From Acidimicrobiales bacterium (GTDB lineage Bacteria > Actinomycetota > Acidimicrobiia > Acidimicrobiales > JAVJTC01), in assembly GCA_040219085.1 (NCBI GenBank), contig JAVJTC010000009.1:62001-126000 (forward strand): a DNA stretch of 64,000 bases, written 5' to 3'. The notes below the pieces were generated by a model. It did not search any database and was not told the origin of the DNA. It saw only the letters and a program-made list of their open reading frames with translations. Shown in pieces: positions 35,206 to 44,647 of this stretch. The translations under genes and the position numbers were made by a program. Positions within the stretch are counted from its first letter, which is position 1. Every line of letters begins with the position of its first letter.

Positions 35206-36117
35206 TCAGCCCCGCGCGGCTTCGAGGATCGGCCGGCACCGCTGCGGAACGGCGAGCCACGAGGCCGCGCTGTCGACCTCGTCCCAGAAGTTCGCCTCCA
35301 CGATGACCTCGGCGAAGCCGGCCCGGCGGGCCTCGGCGGTGACGGCGGCGATCCGCCCCACGGCGTCGGCCGGGGAGTCGGCCTCGTGGGGAAGCTGCAG
35401 GAACGTGCGGAAGTGGACGGTCAACGGCGCCATTCCCGCGGGCCGGTCCCCGTTCATCTCGGCGACCTTCTCCGCCGCGGCGTCGACGGTCCAGCCTGCG
35501 GGGTTCCACCCGTCGAAGCGGCGCTGGGTCCGCTCGATACCGGCGCCGGACCACATCCCGGAGATGAGCGGCGGCCGCGGCGACTGGACGGGCTTCGGTC
35601 GCACGACCGACTTCGGCACCTCGACGTAGGGACCGTGGTGCTCGACGGGGTCCTCGCCCCAGCACGCGAGCAGCGCGTCCAGGAAGTCGTCGAAGCGACG
35701 GCCCCGGGTGGCGACATCGGTTCCCGCGGCAACATGTTCCTCGGCGTTCCAGCCGACACCGAGTCCCACGTCGAGGCGCCCACCCGAGAGGAGGTCGACC
35801 GTCGCGAGGCTCTGGGCCAGCGGGGCCGGCCAATGGTTGCCGGCGACGAGGACGCTGGTACCCAACCGCGGCGTCGTGGTCCACGCGGCGGCAGCGGCGA
35901 GCAACTCGGTGGGTCCGAGCACGGACCTGTAGGGCTCGGGCACCGTGGAGCCGGAGCGGCCGCCGTACGGGCGCTGCGGCTCCAACGGGTAGAGGAAGTG
36001 ATCCTGGACCCAGAGGCTGTCGAAACCGATCTCCTCCGCGGACTCACAGAAACCCCGGACGACGTCAGCCGTCACGTGGGAGCCGAGCTGGGGCAGACAG
36101 AGACCGACACGCGTCAC
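35206..36117 (-). CDS. LLM-class (F420-dependent type) oxidoreductase
   Basis: 303-residue luciferase-like monooxygenase fold. Diagnostic blocks are V-G-L-C-L-P-Q-L-G at the start, D-S-L-W-V-Q-D-H, the G-R-L-D-V-G-L-G-V-G-W loop and R-P-K-P-V-Q-S-P-R-P-P. Enzymes of this actinobacterial subgroup use F420 or FMN; the sequence alone does not tell which. GTG at 36117 is chosen because the family starts here and a TATCGT box lies 6 nt upstream. It is divergent from the acyl-CoA ligase gene. Confidence 0.87.
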   Translation of the reverse strand: MTRVGLCLPQLGSHVTADVVRGFCESAEEIGFDSLWVQDHFLYPLEPQRPYGGRSGSTVPEPYRSVLGPTELLAAAAAWTTTPRLGTSVLVAGNHWPAPLAQSLATVDLLSGGRLDVGLGVGWNAEEHVAAGTDVATRGRRFDDFLDALLACWGEDPVEHHGPYVEVPKSVVRPKPVQSPRPPLISGMWSGAGIERTQRRFDGWNPAGWTVDAAAEKVAEMNGDRPAGMAPLTVHFRTFLQLPHEADSPADAVGRIAAVTAEARRAGFAEVIVEANFWDEVDSAASWLAVPQRCRPILEAARG

Positions 36118-36123
36118 AGCCGT

Positions 36124-36129
36124 ACGATA
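36124..36129 (-). promoter_or_regulatory. Putative leaderless -10 box TATCGT
   Basis: On the minus strand TATCGT ends 6 nt before the GTG at 36117. Confidence 0.45.
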
Positions 36130-36201
36130 GATGTCGGCACAGCGGAGCGCAGGCAGCCGGGGGGCGCCTGCCCACCACAGGGGGACGGCGCGCTGACACT
36201 C

Positions 36202-37851
36202 GTGTATGCCGACATCTGGGAGGCACTGGCGGACACGATCGGTGACGCCCCCGCCGTGACCCACGGAGCGCGCGAGCTGACCTGGAGTCGGTGGGAGAAC
36301 AGGTCCGCACGCCTGGCGGCCTTTCTCGCAGCCAACGGCGTCGGACGTGACGACCGCGTGGCGCTCTACCTCCACAACTCACCCGAGTACCTCGAGGCCC
36401 ACTTCGCCTGCTTCAAGTCACGCTCGGTCCCCGTGAACGTGAATTTCCGCTACCGCCCCGACGAACTGGCCCACGTGCTGCTCGACGCCGACGCACGCGC
36501 CGTCGTCTACGACGCGACCCTCGCCCCGGTCGTCGCCGACGTGGTCGAACGGGTGCCGGGCATCCGGGCACTGATCGAGGTCGACACGCTCGGCGAGCCG
36601 ACCGCCTCGGCGAGCGTCGGGGGAGCCGTCGCCTACGAAGAGGCTCTCACCGCCGATCCCGCACCTCGGATCGGTCGCGACCGCGACGACCTCTACATGA
36701 TCTACACCGGCGGAACGACCGGCGTACCCAAGGGTGTCGTCTACTCGATGGGCTCGTTCACCGACTGGCTCGGCGGCGTGGCCGCGATGACTCTCGGTGT
36801 GACGCCCTTCGACTCCGTCGACGACGTTGTGTCGGCCGTGTCAGCCGTCGAGCCCGACCGGATTCCACGCTCGCTGCCCGTCTGTCCCCTGATGCACGGC
36901 ACCGGGATCTGGCTGGGGGCCGTCGTCCCGCTGACCTGCGGTGGTGTCGTCCATCTCCTCAGATCCCACAGCTTCGAAGCCGCCGAGGCGTGGCGCGTGG
37001 TCGCCGAGAAGGGCGCGAACCGAATCGTGCTCGTCGGGGATTCGTTCGCCCGCCCACTCCTGCGCGAGCTCGCAGCTGCCCGGGAGCGGGGCGAGCCCTA
37101 CGACACGACGAGCCTGGCAGCGGTGATCTCCTCGGGGGCGATGCTCTCGGCCGAGGTCAGTAGGGACTTCATAGAGGCCGTTCCAGGCCTCGTCGTACTC
37201 GATGTCCTGGGAGCGTCCGAGGGCGGTATCGGCTCGGCGGTCGCCGCCGCCGGCGCGCCGCGCCGGGCGGGCGAGTTCACCCCACTCGAAGGGACCCGCG
37301 TCTTCGACGACACCGACACACCTCTGGAACCGGGATCGGACCAGATCGGTTGGGTGGGTCGCTCCGGCCCCGACGTCCCCCTGCGCTACCACAACGACCC
37401 CGAAAAGTCGGCCCGTACCTTTCGCACGATCGACGGGGTGCGCTACGCGTTCGCGGGAGACCTCGCGACCGTCGGGGCCGACGGCTCGATCACCCTGCTC
37501 GGCCGGGGCTCCAACGTGATCAACACCGGCGGCGAGAAGGTCTTCGCCGAGGAGGTCGAGGAGACCCTCAAGAGCCATCCCGCAGTGGACGATGCGCTCG
37601 TCGTGGGTATGGCGGACGACCGCTTCGGCGAGACCGTGGCCGCCGTGCTCGCCCGCTCCCCCACGGCGGGCGCAGCGATGAGCGACGACGAACTCGTGAC
37701 GCTCGCCACATCGCACGTCCACGGCCGCCTTGCCGGCTTCAAGACACCGCGTAGGGTCCTTGTCGTGGATCGCGTCCCCAGGGCCGCCAACGGCAAGGCC
37801 GACTACGCAACGGTCCGCGCACTCCTCGAACCGACCGGAGACTCCGAATGA
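36202..37851 (+). CDS. Acyl-CoA synthetase (AMP-forming)
   Basis: 549-residue ANL-family ligase that activates a carboxylic acid to its CoA ester via an acyl-adenylate. It has the P-loop Y-T-G-G-T-T-G-V-P-K-G, the A5-type region (L-D-V-L-G-A-S-E-G), the hinge G-D-L-A-T-V-G and G-R-G-S-N-V-I-N-T-G-G-E-K-V, and the catalytic lysine motif P-R-A-A-N-G-K-A-D-Y. The GTG at 36202 is the best-placed start; upstream open sequence is antisense to the LLM gene. It overlaps the next acyl-CoA dehydrogenase by 4 nt, an activation-plus-oxidation pair. Confidence 0.9.
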   Translation: MYADIWEALADTIGDAPAVTHGARELTWSRWENRSARLAAFLAANGVGRDDRVALYLHNSPEYLEAHFACFKSRSVPVNVNFRYRPDELAHVLLDADARAVVYDATLAPVVADVVERVPGIRALIEVDTLGEPTASASVGGAVAYEEALTADPAPRIGRDRDDLYMIYTGGTTGVPKGVVYSMGSFTDWLGGVAAMTLGVTPFDSVDDVVSAVSAVEPDRIPRSLPVCPLMHGTGIWLGAVVPLTCGGVVHLLRSHSFEAAEAWRVVAEKGANRIVLVGDSFARPLLRELAAARERGEPYDTTSLAAVISSGAMLSAEVSRDFIEAVPGLVVLDVLGASEGGIGSAVAAAGAPRRAGEFTPLEGTRVFDDTDTPLEPGSDQIGWVGRSGPDVPLRYHNDPEKSARTFRTIDGVRYAFAGDLATVGADGSITLLGRGSNVINTGGEKVFAEEVEETLKSHPAVDDALVVGMADDRFGETVAAVLARSPTAGAAMSDDELVTLATSHVHGRLAGFKTPRRVLVVDRVPRAANGKADYATVRALLEPTGDSE

Positions 37852-39020
37852 TCGACTTCAGCCCCGAACCCGGCGACCTGGAGCTGGCCCGCCGCACCGC
37901 GACGTTCGTACGGGATCAGGTCGTTCCCTACGAGTCGGATCCCCGGTGGGGTGAACACGGCCCCACCGACGAGCTCAAGAACGAACTCGTCGCTCTGGCC
38001 GGAGCCGAGGGCCTCCTGTCCCCTCACGTCGCCGAGCGCTACGGCGGTCACGGACTCAGCCACGTCGGCCGCGCGATCGTCTTCGAGGAGGCGGGTTGGT
38101 CGATGCTCGGACCGATCGCCCTCAACATCGCCGCCCCCGACGAGGGCAACGCCCATCTGCTCGAGCACGTCGGCACCGACGAGCAGAAACAACGGTGGCT
38201 CACCCCCCTCGCCGCCGGCGAGATACGAACGTTCTTCGCCATGACCGAACCCTCCCCGGGGGCCGGCTCGGATCCCTCGATGCTCGCGAGCACCGTGCAC
38301 AGCGACGGGGACGAACTCGTCTTCAACGGTCACAAGTGGCTGATAACGGGCGCACCGGGTGCCGCTGTCGGCATCGTGATGGCCCGCGACGACGAATTCG
38401 ACGGCGCCACCATGGCCCTCGTTCCCTCCGACACCCCCGGGATCACGATCGACCGCGTGCTCGACACGCTCGACAGCTCCTTCACCGGTGGCCACGCCGA
38501 GATGACCTTCACCGACGTCCGGGTCCCCGCATCCACGGTGCTCGGCGAACGCGGCGAGGGGTTCCGCTACGCGCAGGTGCGGCTCGCGCCCGCCCGTCTC
38601 ACCCACTGCATGCGCTGGCTCGGCGCCGCCCGACGCGCTCACGACACCGCCGCCCGCTACGCAGCCGAACGCGAGGCCTTCGGAGTCACCCTCGGGGCCC
38701 ACGAGGGCGTGAGCTTCATGCTCGCCGACAACGAGATGGACATCAGAACCGCGCGGCTGCACATCCTCCACACGGCATGGATGCTGGACCGCGGTGAGCG
38801 GGCCGGCAAAGCCTCGTCCATGGCCAAGACGGTCTGCGCCGAGGCGATCTGGCGGGTCGTCGACCGCAGCATGCAGATCCTCGGGGGCAGGGGCGTCACG
38901 TCGGACACACCCGTGGAGCGGATCTTCCGTGACGTGCGGGCGTTCCGCATCTACGACGGCCCCTCCGAGGTCCACCGCTGGTCCATCGGCCGGCGGGTGC
39001 TGCGGGACCTCGACCGTTGA
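37848..39020 (+). CDS. Acyl-CoA dehydrogenase, ACAD10/11-like
   Basis: 390-residue FAD enzyme. M-T-E-P-S-P-G-A-G-S-D-P and K-W-L-I-T-G are the FAD and substrate loops. The C-terminal active-site segment reads I-Y-D-G-P-S-E-V-H-R, with Asp where medium-chain enzymes have Glu, the pattern of ACAD10/11 proteins that act on modified (hydroxylated or phosphorylated) acyl-CoA. An APH-like kinase at 25866-26849 could supply such a substrate, though it is 11 kb away. Coupled by ATGA overlap to the ligase gene. Confidence 0.9.
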   Translation: MIDFSPEPGDLELARRTATFVRDQVVPYESDPRWGEHGPTDELKNELVALAGAEGLLSPHVAERYGGHGLSHVGRAIVFEEAGWSMLGPIALNIAAPDEGNAHLLEHVGTDEQKQRWLTPLAAGEIRTFFAMTEPSPGAGSDPSMLASTVHSDGDELVFNGHKWLITGAPGAAVGIVMARDDEFDGATMALVPSDTPGITIDRVLDTLDSSFTGGHAEMTFTDVRVPASTVLGERGEGFRYAQVRLAPARLTHCMRWLGAARRAHDTAARYAAEREAFGVTLGAHEGVSFMLADNEMDIRTARLHILHTAWMLDRGERAGKASSMAKTVCAEAIWRVVDRSMQILGGRGVTSDTPVERIFRDVRAFRIYDGPSEVHRWSIGRRVLRDLDR

Positions 39021-39069
39021 GCGGAGCGAACCGCGCCGCCGCCCTCCGACCCGCACCGGGCACGCTGGC

Positions 39070-39075
39070 TACGAT
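39070..39075 (+). promoter_or_regulatory. Putative leaderless -10 box TACGAT
   Basis: TACGAT ends 6 nt before the GTG at 39082, with no ribosome binding site between. Confidence 0.5.
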
Positions 39076-39081
39076 CGCACC

Positions 39082-39576
39082 GTGATTCCCACCGACGCCG
39101 ACACCGCCTGGCTCCTCGACCGCACGCGCATCGTCGAGACCGTCTACCGCTACGCGACGGGCATCGACCTGCGGGACTGGGAGCTGTACCGGTCGATCTT
39201 CGCCGAGCAGGTCACCATGGACTTCTCGTCGTGGAACGGTCGACCGCCCGTCACGCTGGACGCCGACGAGTGGGTCGCCGACGTGGTCCCGTTGTTCGAG
39301 GGACTCGACGCCACACAGCACACGCTGAGCCAGCCGATCGTGGAGATCGACGGCGACCGGGCCACCTGCACCGTCTACATGAAGGCCGAACACTTCCTGT
39401 GGAACGACCGCGGTGACGACTGGCACTCCCTCGGGGGCTACTACACGGACACGCTCGTGCGCACCGACGCGGGTTGGCGCATCGACGGCGTCACCTTGAC
39501 CGTGCTGTGGAACAAGGGCAATCGCGGCGTACTGCAACTGGCTCGGGAGCGCACAGCGAAGCGCGCCGTCGAGTGA
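39082..39576 (+). CDS. SnoaL-like (NTF2-fold) protein
   Basis: 164-residue single-domain SnoaL_4-type protein. The N-terminal R-T-R-I-V-E-T-V-Y-R-Y-A-T-G-I-D and the Y-R-S-I-F-A-E segment are typical; Asp and His in the pocket (D-A-T-Q-H-T-L-S) suggest a hydrolase, isomerase or lyase. The GTG at 39082 fits both the fold and the promoter; the longer open frame runs through the preceding dehydrogenase gene. Separate from, but near, the acyl-CoA activation genes. Confidence 0.85.
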   Translation: MIPTDADTAWLLDRTRIVETVYRYATGIDLRDWELYRSIFAEQVTMDFSSWNGRPPVTLDADEWVADVVPLFEGLDATQHTLSQPIVEIDGDRATCTVYMKAEHFLWNDRGDDWHSLGGYYTDTLVRTDAGWRIDGVTLTVLWNKGNRGVLQLARERTAKRAVE

Positions 39577-39625
39577 TGCCGACCGTCGGCTCCGGGGACC
39601 ACAGACGTCGACATCTGGGCGTCGG

Positions 39626-40597
39626 GTGACGGCCCGGCCGTTCCGTTTCGCCGTCCAGTCGGGGGGTACCGACACCCCGGACGCGTGGCGTGACCTCGCC
39701 CGACGGGCCGAGCAACTCGGATACTCGACGTTGGCCGTCGCAGACCACTACATCGGCCCCGGCCCCGCGCTCGAGGCCGCTAACCACCCGGTCCAGCAGC
39801 TGGCGGCGATCCCGGCGATGACGGTTGCCGCCGAGGCGACCACGGACCTGTCGGTCGCCTGCCGTGTCCTGAGCACCGGCTATCACAACGCCGTCGTGGC
39901 GGCGAAGGAACTCGCCTCGATCGACTGGTTCTCCGGGGGCCGCGTCGAGGTCGGTCTCGGCGCGGGCTGGGTCTCGTCGGAGTACGAAGCGATGGGAGTG
40001 CCCTTCGAGCGGGCCGGGCGGCGCGTCGACCGCCTCATCGAGTTCACCTCCGTCCTGCGGGCGTGTTTCGCGGGCGGGCCCGTCGACGAGAACGGCGAGA
40101 TCGTCTCGGCCTCGGGATTCACAGCCGTGCCCGAGCCACCGCACGGTCGGCCGCCCCTGATGATCGGTGGTGGCTCGCCACGCGTTCTGCGGTTCGCCGG
40201 AGGCGTCGCGGACACCGTGTCGGTGAACTTCGACAACTCCTCGGGCCGGATCGGCGCCGAGGGCATGGCCAGCGGGGCAGCCGAAGCCACGGCCGCCAAG
40301 ATCGCCTGGGTGCGTGACGGTGCCGGAGACCGCTTCGCCGACATCGAGCTCGAAGTCGGCGCCTACTTCACGGCGGTGACCGGCGATCCGCAGCGTGCGC
40401 TCGACCGCATCGCCACGACGGTCGGCGTCGCGCCGGAACTGCTCGACGGGAACCCCCACGTCCTGGTCGGTTCCGCTGAGGAGATCGTCGACACGTTGCT
40501 CGCTCGCCGCGAACAGCACGGGTTCTCCTACGTCACAGTCGACGACCGGGTCATGGAGGCCTTCGCTCCGGTCGTCGCCGCTCTCGCCGGACGCTGA
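39626..40597 (+). CDS. LLM-class (F420-dependent type) oxidoreductase
   Basis: 323-residue luciferase-like fold of the subgroup starting R-P-F-R-F-A-V-Q-S. Further blocks are L-A-V-A-D-H-Y-I-G-P, the R-V-E-V-G-L-G-A-G-W loop and P-P-L-M-I-G-G-G-S-P-R-V-L. Probably F420-dependent in an actinobacterium; the substrate is unknown. GTG start, 49 bp after the SnoaL gene and on the same strand. Confidence 0.87.
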   Translation: MTARPFRFAVQSGGTDTPDAWRDLARRAEQLGYSTLAVADHYIGPGPALEAANHPVQQLAAIPAMTVAAEATTDLSVACRVLSTGYHNAVVAAKELASIDWFSGGRVEVGLGAGWVSSEYEAMGVPFERAGRRVDRLIEFTSVLRACFAGGPVDENGEIVSASGFTAVPEPPHGRPPLMIGGGSPRVLRFAGGVADTVSVNFDNSSGRIGAEGMASGAAEATAAKIAWVRDGAGDRFADIELEVGAYFTAVTGDPQRALDRIATTVGVAPELLDGNPHVLVGSAEEIVDTLLARREQHGFSYVTVDDRVMEAFAPVVAALAGR

Positions 40598-40618
40598 GCG
40601 ACGGGACCGGGCCGGCGG

Positions 40619-42076
40619 CTACCAGTCGGCGGCGATGTACTGGGTCTCGAGGTAGGCGTCGAGGCCTTCGGTGCCGCCTTCGCGGGCGAGGCCGGACTGC
40701 TTGAGGCCCCCGAATGGCGCGGCGGGGTCCGACATGAGCCCGCGGTTGACACCGACCATGCCGGCCTCGATGCGCTCCGCGATGTTCAGTCCCCGCGCGA
40801 GGTCACCGGTGAAGACGTAGGCGGCGAGCCCGAAGGGGGTGTCGTTCGCCGCGGCGACAGCCTCGTCGTCGGAGGTGAACGTGACGATTGGCGCGACCGG
40901 CCCGAAGATCTCCTCGCCCAGGATCGGCGAACCGGCCTCCACCCCCGAGATGACCGTCGGCGCGTAGAACCAGCCCCGCTCGCCGACCCGGTTCCCGCCG
41001 GTGCGGATGGTTCCGCCGGCGTCGACCGCCGACGCGACGAGTTCCTCGACCTTGTCGCGCGTCGCCTGATCCACGAGAGGCCCCACCTCCACCCCCTCTG
41101 CCAGACCCGGACCGACCTTCTGGGCCGCCATCGCGGCGGTCAGCTCCTCGGTGAAGGCGCCTGCGACAGCCTCGTGGACGTAGATCCGGTTGGCCGCGGT
41201 GCACGCCTCCCCGGCGTTGCGCATCTTGGCGACCATCGCCCCCGCGACGGCGAGGTCGATATCGGCGTCGTCGAACACCACCAACGGCGCGTTGCCGCCG
41301 AGTTCCATCGAGCAGTTCACGACCCGCCTCGCCGCCTGTTCCAACAGGATCCGGCCAACCTCGGTGGACCCCGTGAACGACAACTTCCGCACCCTGTCAT
41401 CGGCCAACGCCGCCGCCACCGGTGCCCCCGCCGACGCGGTCGTGACGATGTTCACGACACCGTCGGGCACACCCGCCTCCACCAGCAGCCGCCCCACATA
41501 GTTCGCCGTCAACGGTGTCAACTTCGCCGGCTTGAGCACCACCGTGCAACCCGCCGCGAGCGCCGGACCGATCTTGCGGGTCGCCATCGCCGCAGGAAAG
41601 TTCCACGGTGTCACCATCAGCGCCACACCGACCGGCCTGCGGTTGGTCAGGATCCGCTTGTCGCCGGCAGGCGCGCGCCCCGACTGGCCGTGAACGTGCG
41701 CAGCGAGCTCCGAGAACCACCGCAGGAACTCCGCCGCGTACCGAACCTCCCCCACGGCATCGGTGTAAGCCTTGCCGTTCTCGAGGACCATGACCGTCGC
41801 GATCTCGTCGACCTGCTCGATCATCGCCTCGTACGCCCGCCGCAACACCTCGGCCCTGTCGCGCGGTGACGTCGCCGCCCAGGCAGGCCCCGCGTCGTGA
41901 GCAGCCGCCACCGCGGCCAACATGTCCGACTCGTCGCCCGCGGCGACCTCGACGAACGCCTCGGCCGTCGAGGGATCCTCCACCTCCAGCACGCCCGCCG
42001 AACCGGCGACCCATTCGCCGCCGATCAACAGGCCCGTCGGCACACGGCCCGCCACCCGGTTCCACGCTTCACTCAT
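40619..42076 (-). CDS. NAD(P)-dependent aldehyde dehydrogenase, succinate-semialdehyde type
   Basis: 485-residue aldehyde dehydrogenase. Cofactor and active-site motifs are T-P-W-N-F-P, F-T-G-S-T-E-V-G, the Glu in M-E-L-G-G-N-A-P and the nucleophile in G-E-A-C-T-A-A-N-R. The set best matches GabD-like enzymes that oxidise short semialdehydes to acids. It overlaps the upstream iron alcohol dehydrogenase gene by 8 nt, so alcohol to aldehyde to acid oxidation in sequence is likely (a 4-hydroxybutyrate-type route is one possibility). Confidence 0.92.
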   Translation of the reverse strand: MSEAWNRVAGRVPTGLLIGGEWVAGSAGVLEVEDPSTAEAFVEVAAGDESDMLAAVAAAHDAGPAWAATSPRDRAEVLRRAYEAMIEQVDEIATVMVLENGKAYTDAVGEVRYAAEFLRWFSELAAHVHGQSGRAPAGDKRILTNRRPVGVALMVTPWNFPAAMATRKIGPALAAGCTVVLKPAKLTPLTANYVGRLLVEAGVPDGVVNIVTTASAGAPVAAALADDRVRKLSFTGSTEVGRILLEQAARRVVNCSMELGGNAPLVVFDDADIDLAVAGAMVAKMRNAGEACTAANRIYVHEAVAGAFTEELTAAMAAQKVGPGLAEGVEVGPLVDQATRDKVEELVASAVDAGGTIRTGGNRVGERGWFYAPTVISGVEAGSPILGEEIFGPVAPIVTFTSDDEAVAAANDTPFGLAAYVFTGDLARGLNIAERIEAGMVGVNRGLMSDPAAPFGGLKQSGLAREGGTEGLDAYLETQYIAADW

Positions 42077-43160
42077 GAGCTCTCGTCCGTCCTCTCAGGC
42101 TTCCGGCCCCGGGGGCCTTCCCCGACAGCGCGTCGTCCAGCATCATCATGATCCCGTCGACCGTGGGAGGCCGGGGATTGGCGGCCGCCTCCCCGACGAT
42201 GCGCTCTGCGGCGGGGCCGACCCCGTCAGGGGGCATGCCGATCTCGGCCAGCGATACCGGAGCTCCGATCGCCCGGGCGAGATCGAAGAGGGCACCGGCG
42301 GCGTCGCCGCCGAGCACGTCACTCATCCGCCCGTACTCGTCGTGGATCGCAGGGCGGGTGTAGGCGAGCGCGTGCGGCAGGACGGCGGCGTTCATGTCGC
42401 CGTGGTTCAGCCCGAACATCCCCCCGAGGACGTGGCAGGTCCTGTGGTGCAGCGCCGTGCCCGCCACGGCGAGCGAGCACCCCGCGAGGTACGCGCCGTA
42501 CAGGGCCGACGTCCGGGCGTCGACGTCGTCGGGGCGCGCCACGACGGCGGGAAGCGCCCCCGCGAGCGCACTGATGCCCTCGAGCGCCAGCAGTGAGATG
42601 ACAGGGTTCGCCCCCGGCGCGTAGAGCGCTTCGACACAGTGGGCGAGCGCGTTCATCCCGCTCGGGCCGGCGACACCCGGGGGCAGGCTCAGGGTGAGCT
42701 CCGGGTCGTAGACGACGACGTCGGGCTGCACACGCGGGTCCCGTCCCGTCTTCTTGTGACCGTCCGCGGTCATCCCCCAGATGGGCGTCATCTCCGAACC
42801 GGAGTACGTGGTCGGCACCGCCACCTGCATCACGCCGGGGTCGAGAGCGACGGCCTTGCCGAAACCGATGGCAGAGCCTCCACCCACGGTCACGACGAGA
42901 TCGGCGCGCGCCTCGGTGACGATCTCGCGTAACGCTGACACCTTCTGGACCGGCACGTGTTGGGCGACGTCGGAGAAGCGCCCGGCGAAGCCATCGCCGA
43001 GGCCCGCCACGATCCCCTCGACCGTCGCGTCGTCCCGGGAACTCGCGACCACGACGACCGATGAGGCACCGAGAGCGTCGACCTCCTCCGGGATCCGACG
43101 GCGCGCCCCGACCCCGAAGACGACCCGTCCGCCGAGCGCGTCGTAGGTGAAGTCGCGCAC
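42069..43160 (-). CDS. Iron-containing alcohol dehydrogenase / maleylacetate reductase family
   Basis: 363-residue group III dehydrogenase. NAD(P) loop V-G-G-G-S-A-I-G-F-G-K; metal ligands are expected in N-A-L-A-H-C-V-E-A-L, L-H-H-R-T-C-H-V-L-G-G and N-H-G-D-M-N-A-A-V-L-P-H. The sequence leans towards maleylacetate reductase rather than simple alcohol dehydrogenases. It begins at a GTG 16 bp after the metY-like gene and runs into the aldehyde dehydrogenase gene. Confidence 0.87.
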   Translation of the reverse strand: MRDFTYDALGGRVVFGVGARRRIPEEVDALGASSVVVVASSRDDATVEGIVAGLGDGFAGRFSDVAQHVPVQKVSALREIVTEARADLVVTVGGGSAIGFGKAVALDPGVMQVAVPTTYSGSEMTPIWGMTADGHKKTGRDPRVQPDVVVYDPELTLSLPPGVAGPSGMNALAHCVEALYAPGANPVISLLALEGISALAGALPAVVARPDDVDARTSALYGAYLAGCSLAVAGTALHHRTCHVLGGMFGLNHGDMNAAVLPHALAYTRPAIHDEYGRMSDVLGGDAAGALFDLARAIGAPVSLAEIGMPPDGVGPAAERIVGEAAANPRPPTVDGIMMMLDDALSGKAPGAGSLRGRTRAHE

Positions 43161-43176
43161 CGCCGGCCGCGCCGGC

Positions 43177-44493
43177 TCAGACCGCGGCGGCCGCTGCGAA
43201 TCCGCGGTCGAGGTCGGCGAGGATGTCGTCGATCGTCTCGATTCCGACCGAGAGGCGGACGAGGCCGGGCTCCACACCCGTCGAGGCCTGTTCCTCCGGG
43301 GTCAGTTGAGAGTGCGTCGTCGAGGCGGGATGGATCACCAGCGAGCGCACATCGCCGATGTTCGCCACGTGACTGTGCAGGGTCACGCCGTCGACGAAGG
43401 CCCTGCCGGCGTCGAGGCCGCCCTTGATGATGAACGCAGGGACCGAGCCGTAACCCTTGCCACCCCCGAGTTCGGTCATCCGCTGGTGCCACCGGCTCGA
43501 CGGCAGACCCGCGAACTGGACCCGCTCGACCTGATCGTGACCGTCGAGGTACGCAGCGACCGCCATCGCGTTGGAGAAGTGGCGCTCCATGCGCAGGCTC
43601 AGGGTCTCGAGTCCCTGCAGGAACAGGAAGGCATTCTGCGGGGCGATCGCCGGTCCGATGTCCCGCAGCATCTGGACCCGCGCCTTGAGGATGAAACATC
43701 CGTGCCCGAGTGCCGGCCAGTACGCCAGGCCGTGGTAGCTGGGGTCGGGCTCGATGAAGTTCGGGAAGCGGCCGCTCTCGCCGAAGTCGAAGGACCCCCC
43801 GTCGACGATGCAACCGCCGATGGAGGTGCCGTGACCACCGATGAACTTGGTCATCGAGTGGACCACGAAGTCGGCGCCGTGGGCGAGCGGGTTGATCAGG
43901 TAGGGGGTGGGGATGGTGTTGTCGACCATGAGCGGAATGCCCGACTCGTGGGCGACACCGGCGACACCGGCGATGTCGAGGCAGTCGTTCTTCGGGTTTC
44001 CGGACACCTCCGCGTAGAAGCACTTGGTGTTGTCGCGGATCTGCGAACGCCACTGGTCGAGGTCGTCGGCGTCGTCGACGAAGGTCACCTCGATGCCGAG
44101 CTTGGGCAGCGTGTAGTGGAAGAGGTTGTAGGTGCCGCCGTACAACGACGACGACGAGACGATGTGATCGCCGGCCTCGCACAGCGTCAACAGTGCGAGG
44201 GTCTCGGCGGCCTGGCCGGACGCCACCGCGAGCGCCCCGGGGATCCCGATGGCCGTCGTGCATCCACCTTCCAGTGCGGACAGACGGGCTTCGAGAGCAC
44301 CCTGGGTCGGGTTCATGATCCGGGTGTAGATGTTGCCGACCTCGGCGAGGGCGAAGAGGTTGGCCGCGTGCTCGGAGTCACGGAACGAGAAGGACGTGGT
44401 CTGGTAGATCGGGACCGCACGGGCCCCGGTCGATGCGTCCGGGTCACCCCCGACATGGACCTGCCTGGTCTCGAATCCCCACTCGTCACTCAT
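43177..44493 (-). CDS. metY: O-acetylhomoserine sulfhydrylase-type PLP enzyme
   Basis: 438-residue Cys/Met-metabolism PLP protein. The PLP lysine is in H-S-M-T-K-F-I-G-G-H-G-T-S, with upstream blocks Y-T-R-I-M-N-P-T and S-S-S-L-Y-G-G-T-Y-N-L-F. Its length and these blocks indicate MetY, which makes homocysteine from O-acetylhomoserine and sulfide. A GAGGTGG site precedes the ATG, and TAGTCT about 40 nt upstream could be the -10 box. Neighbourhood with oxidoreductases is unusual: no metX-like gene is adjacent. Confidence 0.9.
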   Translation of the reverse strand: MSDEWGFETRQVHVGGDPDASTGARAVPIYQTTSFSFRDSEHAANLFALAEVGNIYTRIMNPTQGALEARLSALEGGCTTAIGIPGALAVASGQAAETLALLTLCEAGDHIVSSSSLYGGTYNLFHYTLPKLGIEVTFVDDADDLDQWRSQIRDNTKCFYAEVSGNPKNDCLDIAGVAGVAHESGIPLMVDNTIPTPYLINPLAHGADFVVHSMTKFIGGHGTSIGGCIVDGGSFDFGESGRFPNFIEPDPSYHGLAYWPALGHGCFILKARVQMLRDIGPAIAPQNAFLFLQGLETLSLRMERHFSNAMAVAAYLDGHDQVERVQFAGLPSSRWHQRMTELGGGKGYGSVPAFIIKGGLDAGRAFVDGVTLHSHVANIGDVRSLVIHPASTTHSQLTPEEQASTGVEPGLVRLSVGIETIDDILADLDRGFAAAAAV

Positions 44494-44647
44494 CGCGCCA
44501 CCTCGTGTCTTCTGCCAGAGAGGATCAGACTAATGGATGCACCCGTCGACGACCCCAGGAGCGCCGTCGGGACCTTCTACCCTGCGCGGCCGTCGGACAG
44601 GGCGATAGGAAGGACGATGTGACCCCCGTGCACGCCGGTCGCTGGTG

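Noticed and set aside
44494-44647. SAM or cobalamin riboswitch in front of the metY-like gene
   Set aside because: The leader is at most about 150 nt and shows no recognisable conserved riboswitch core; only a plain promoter and ribosome binding site are suggested.
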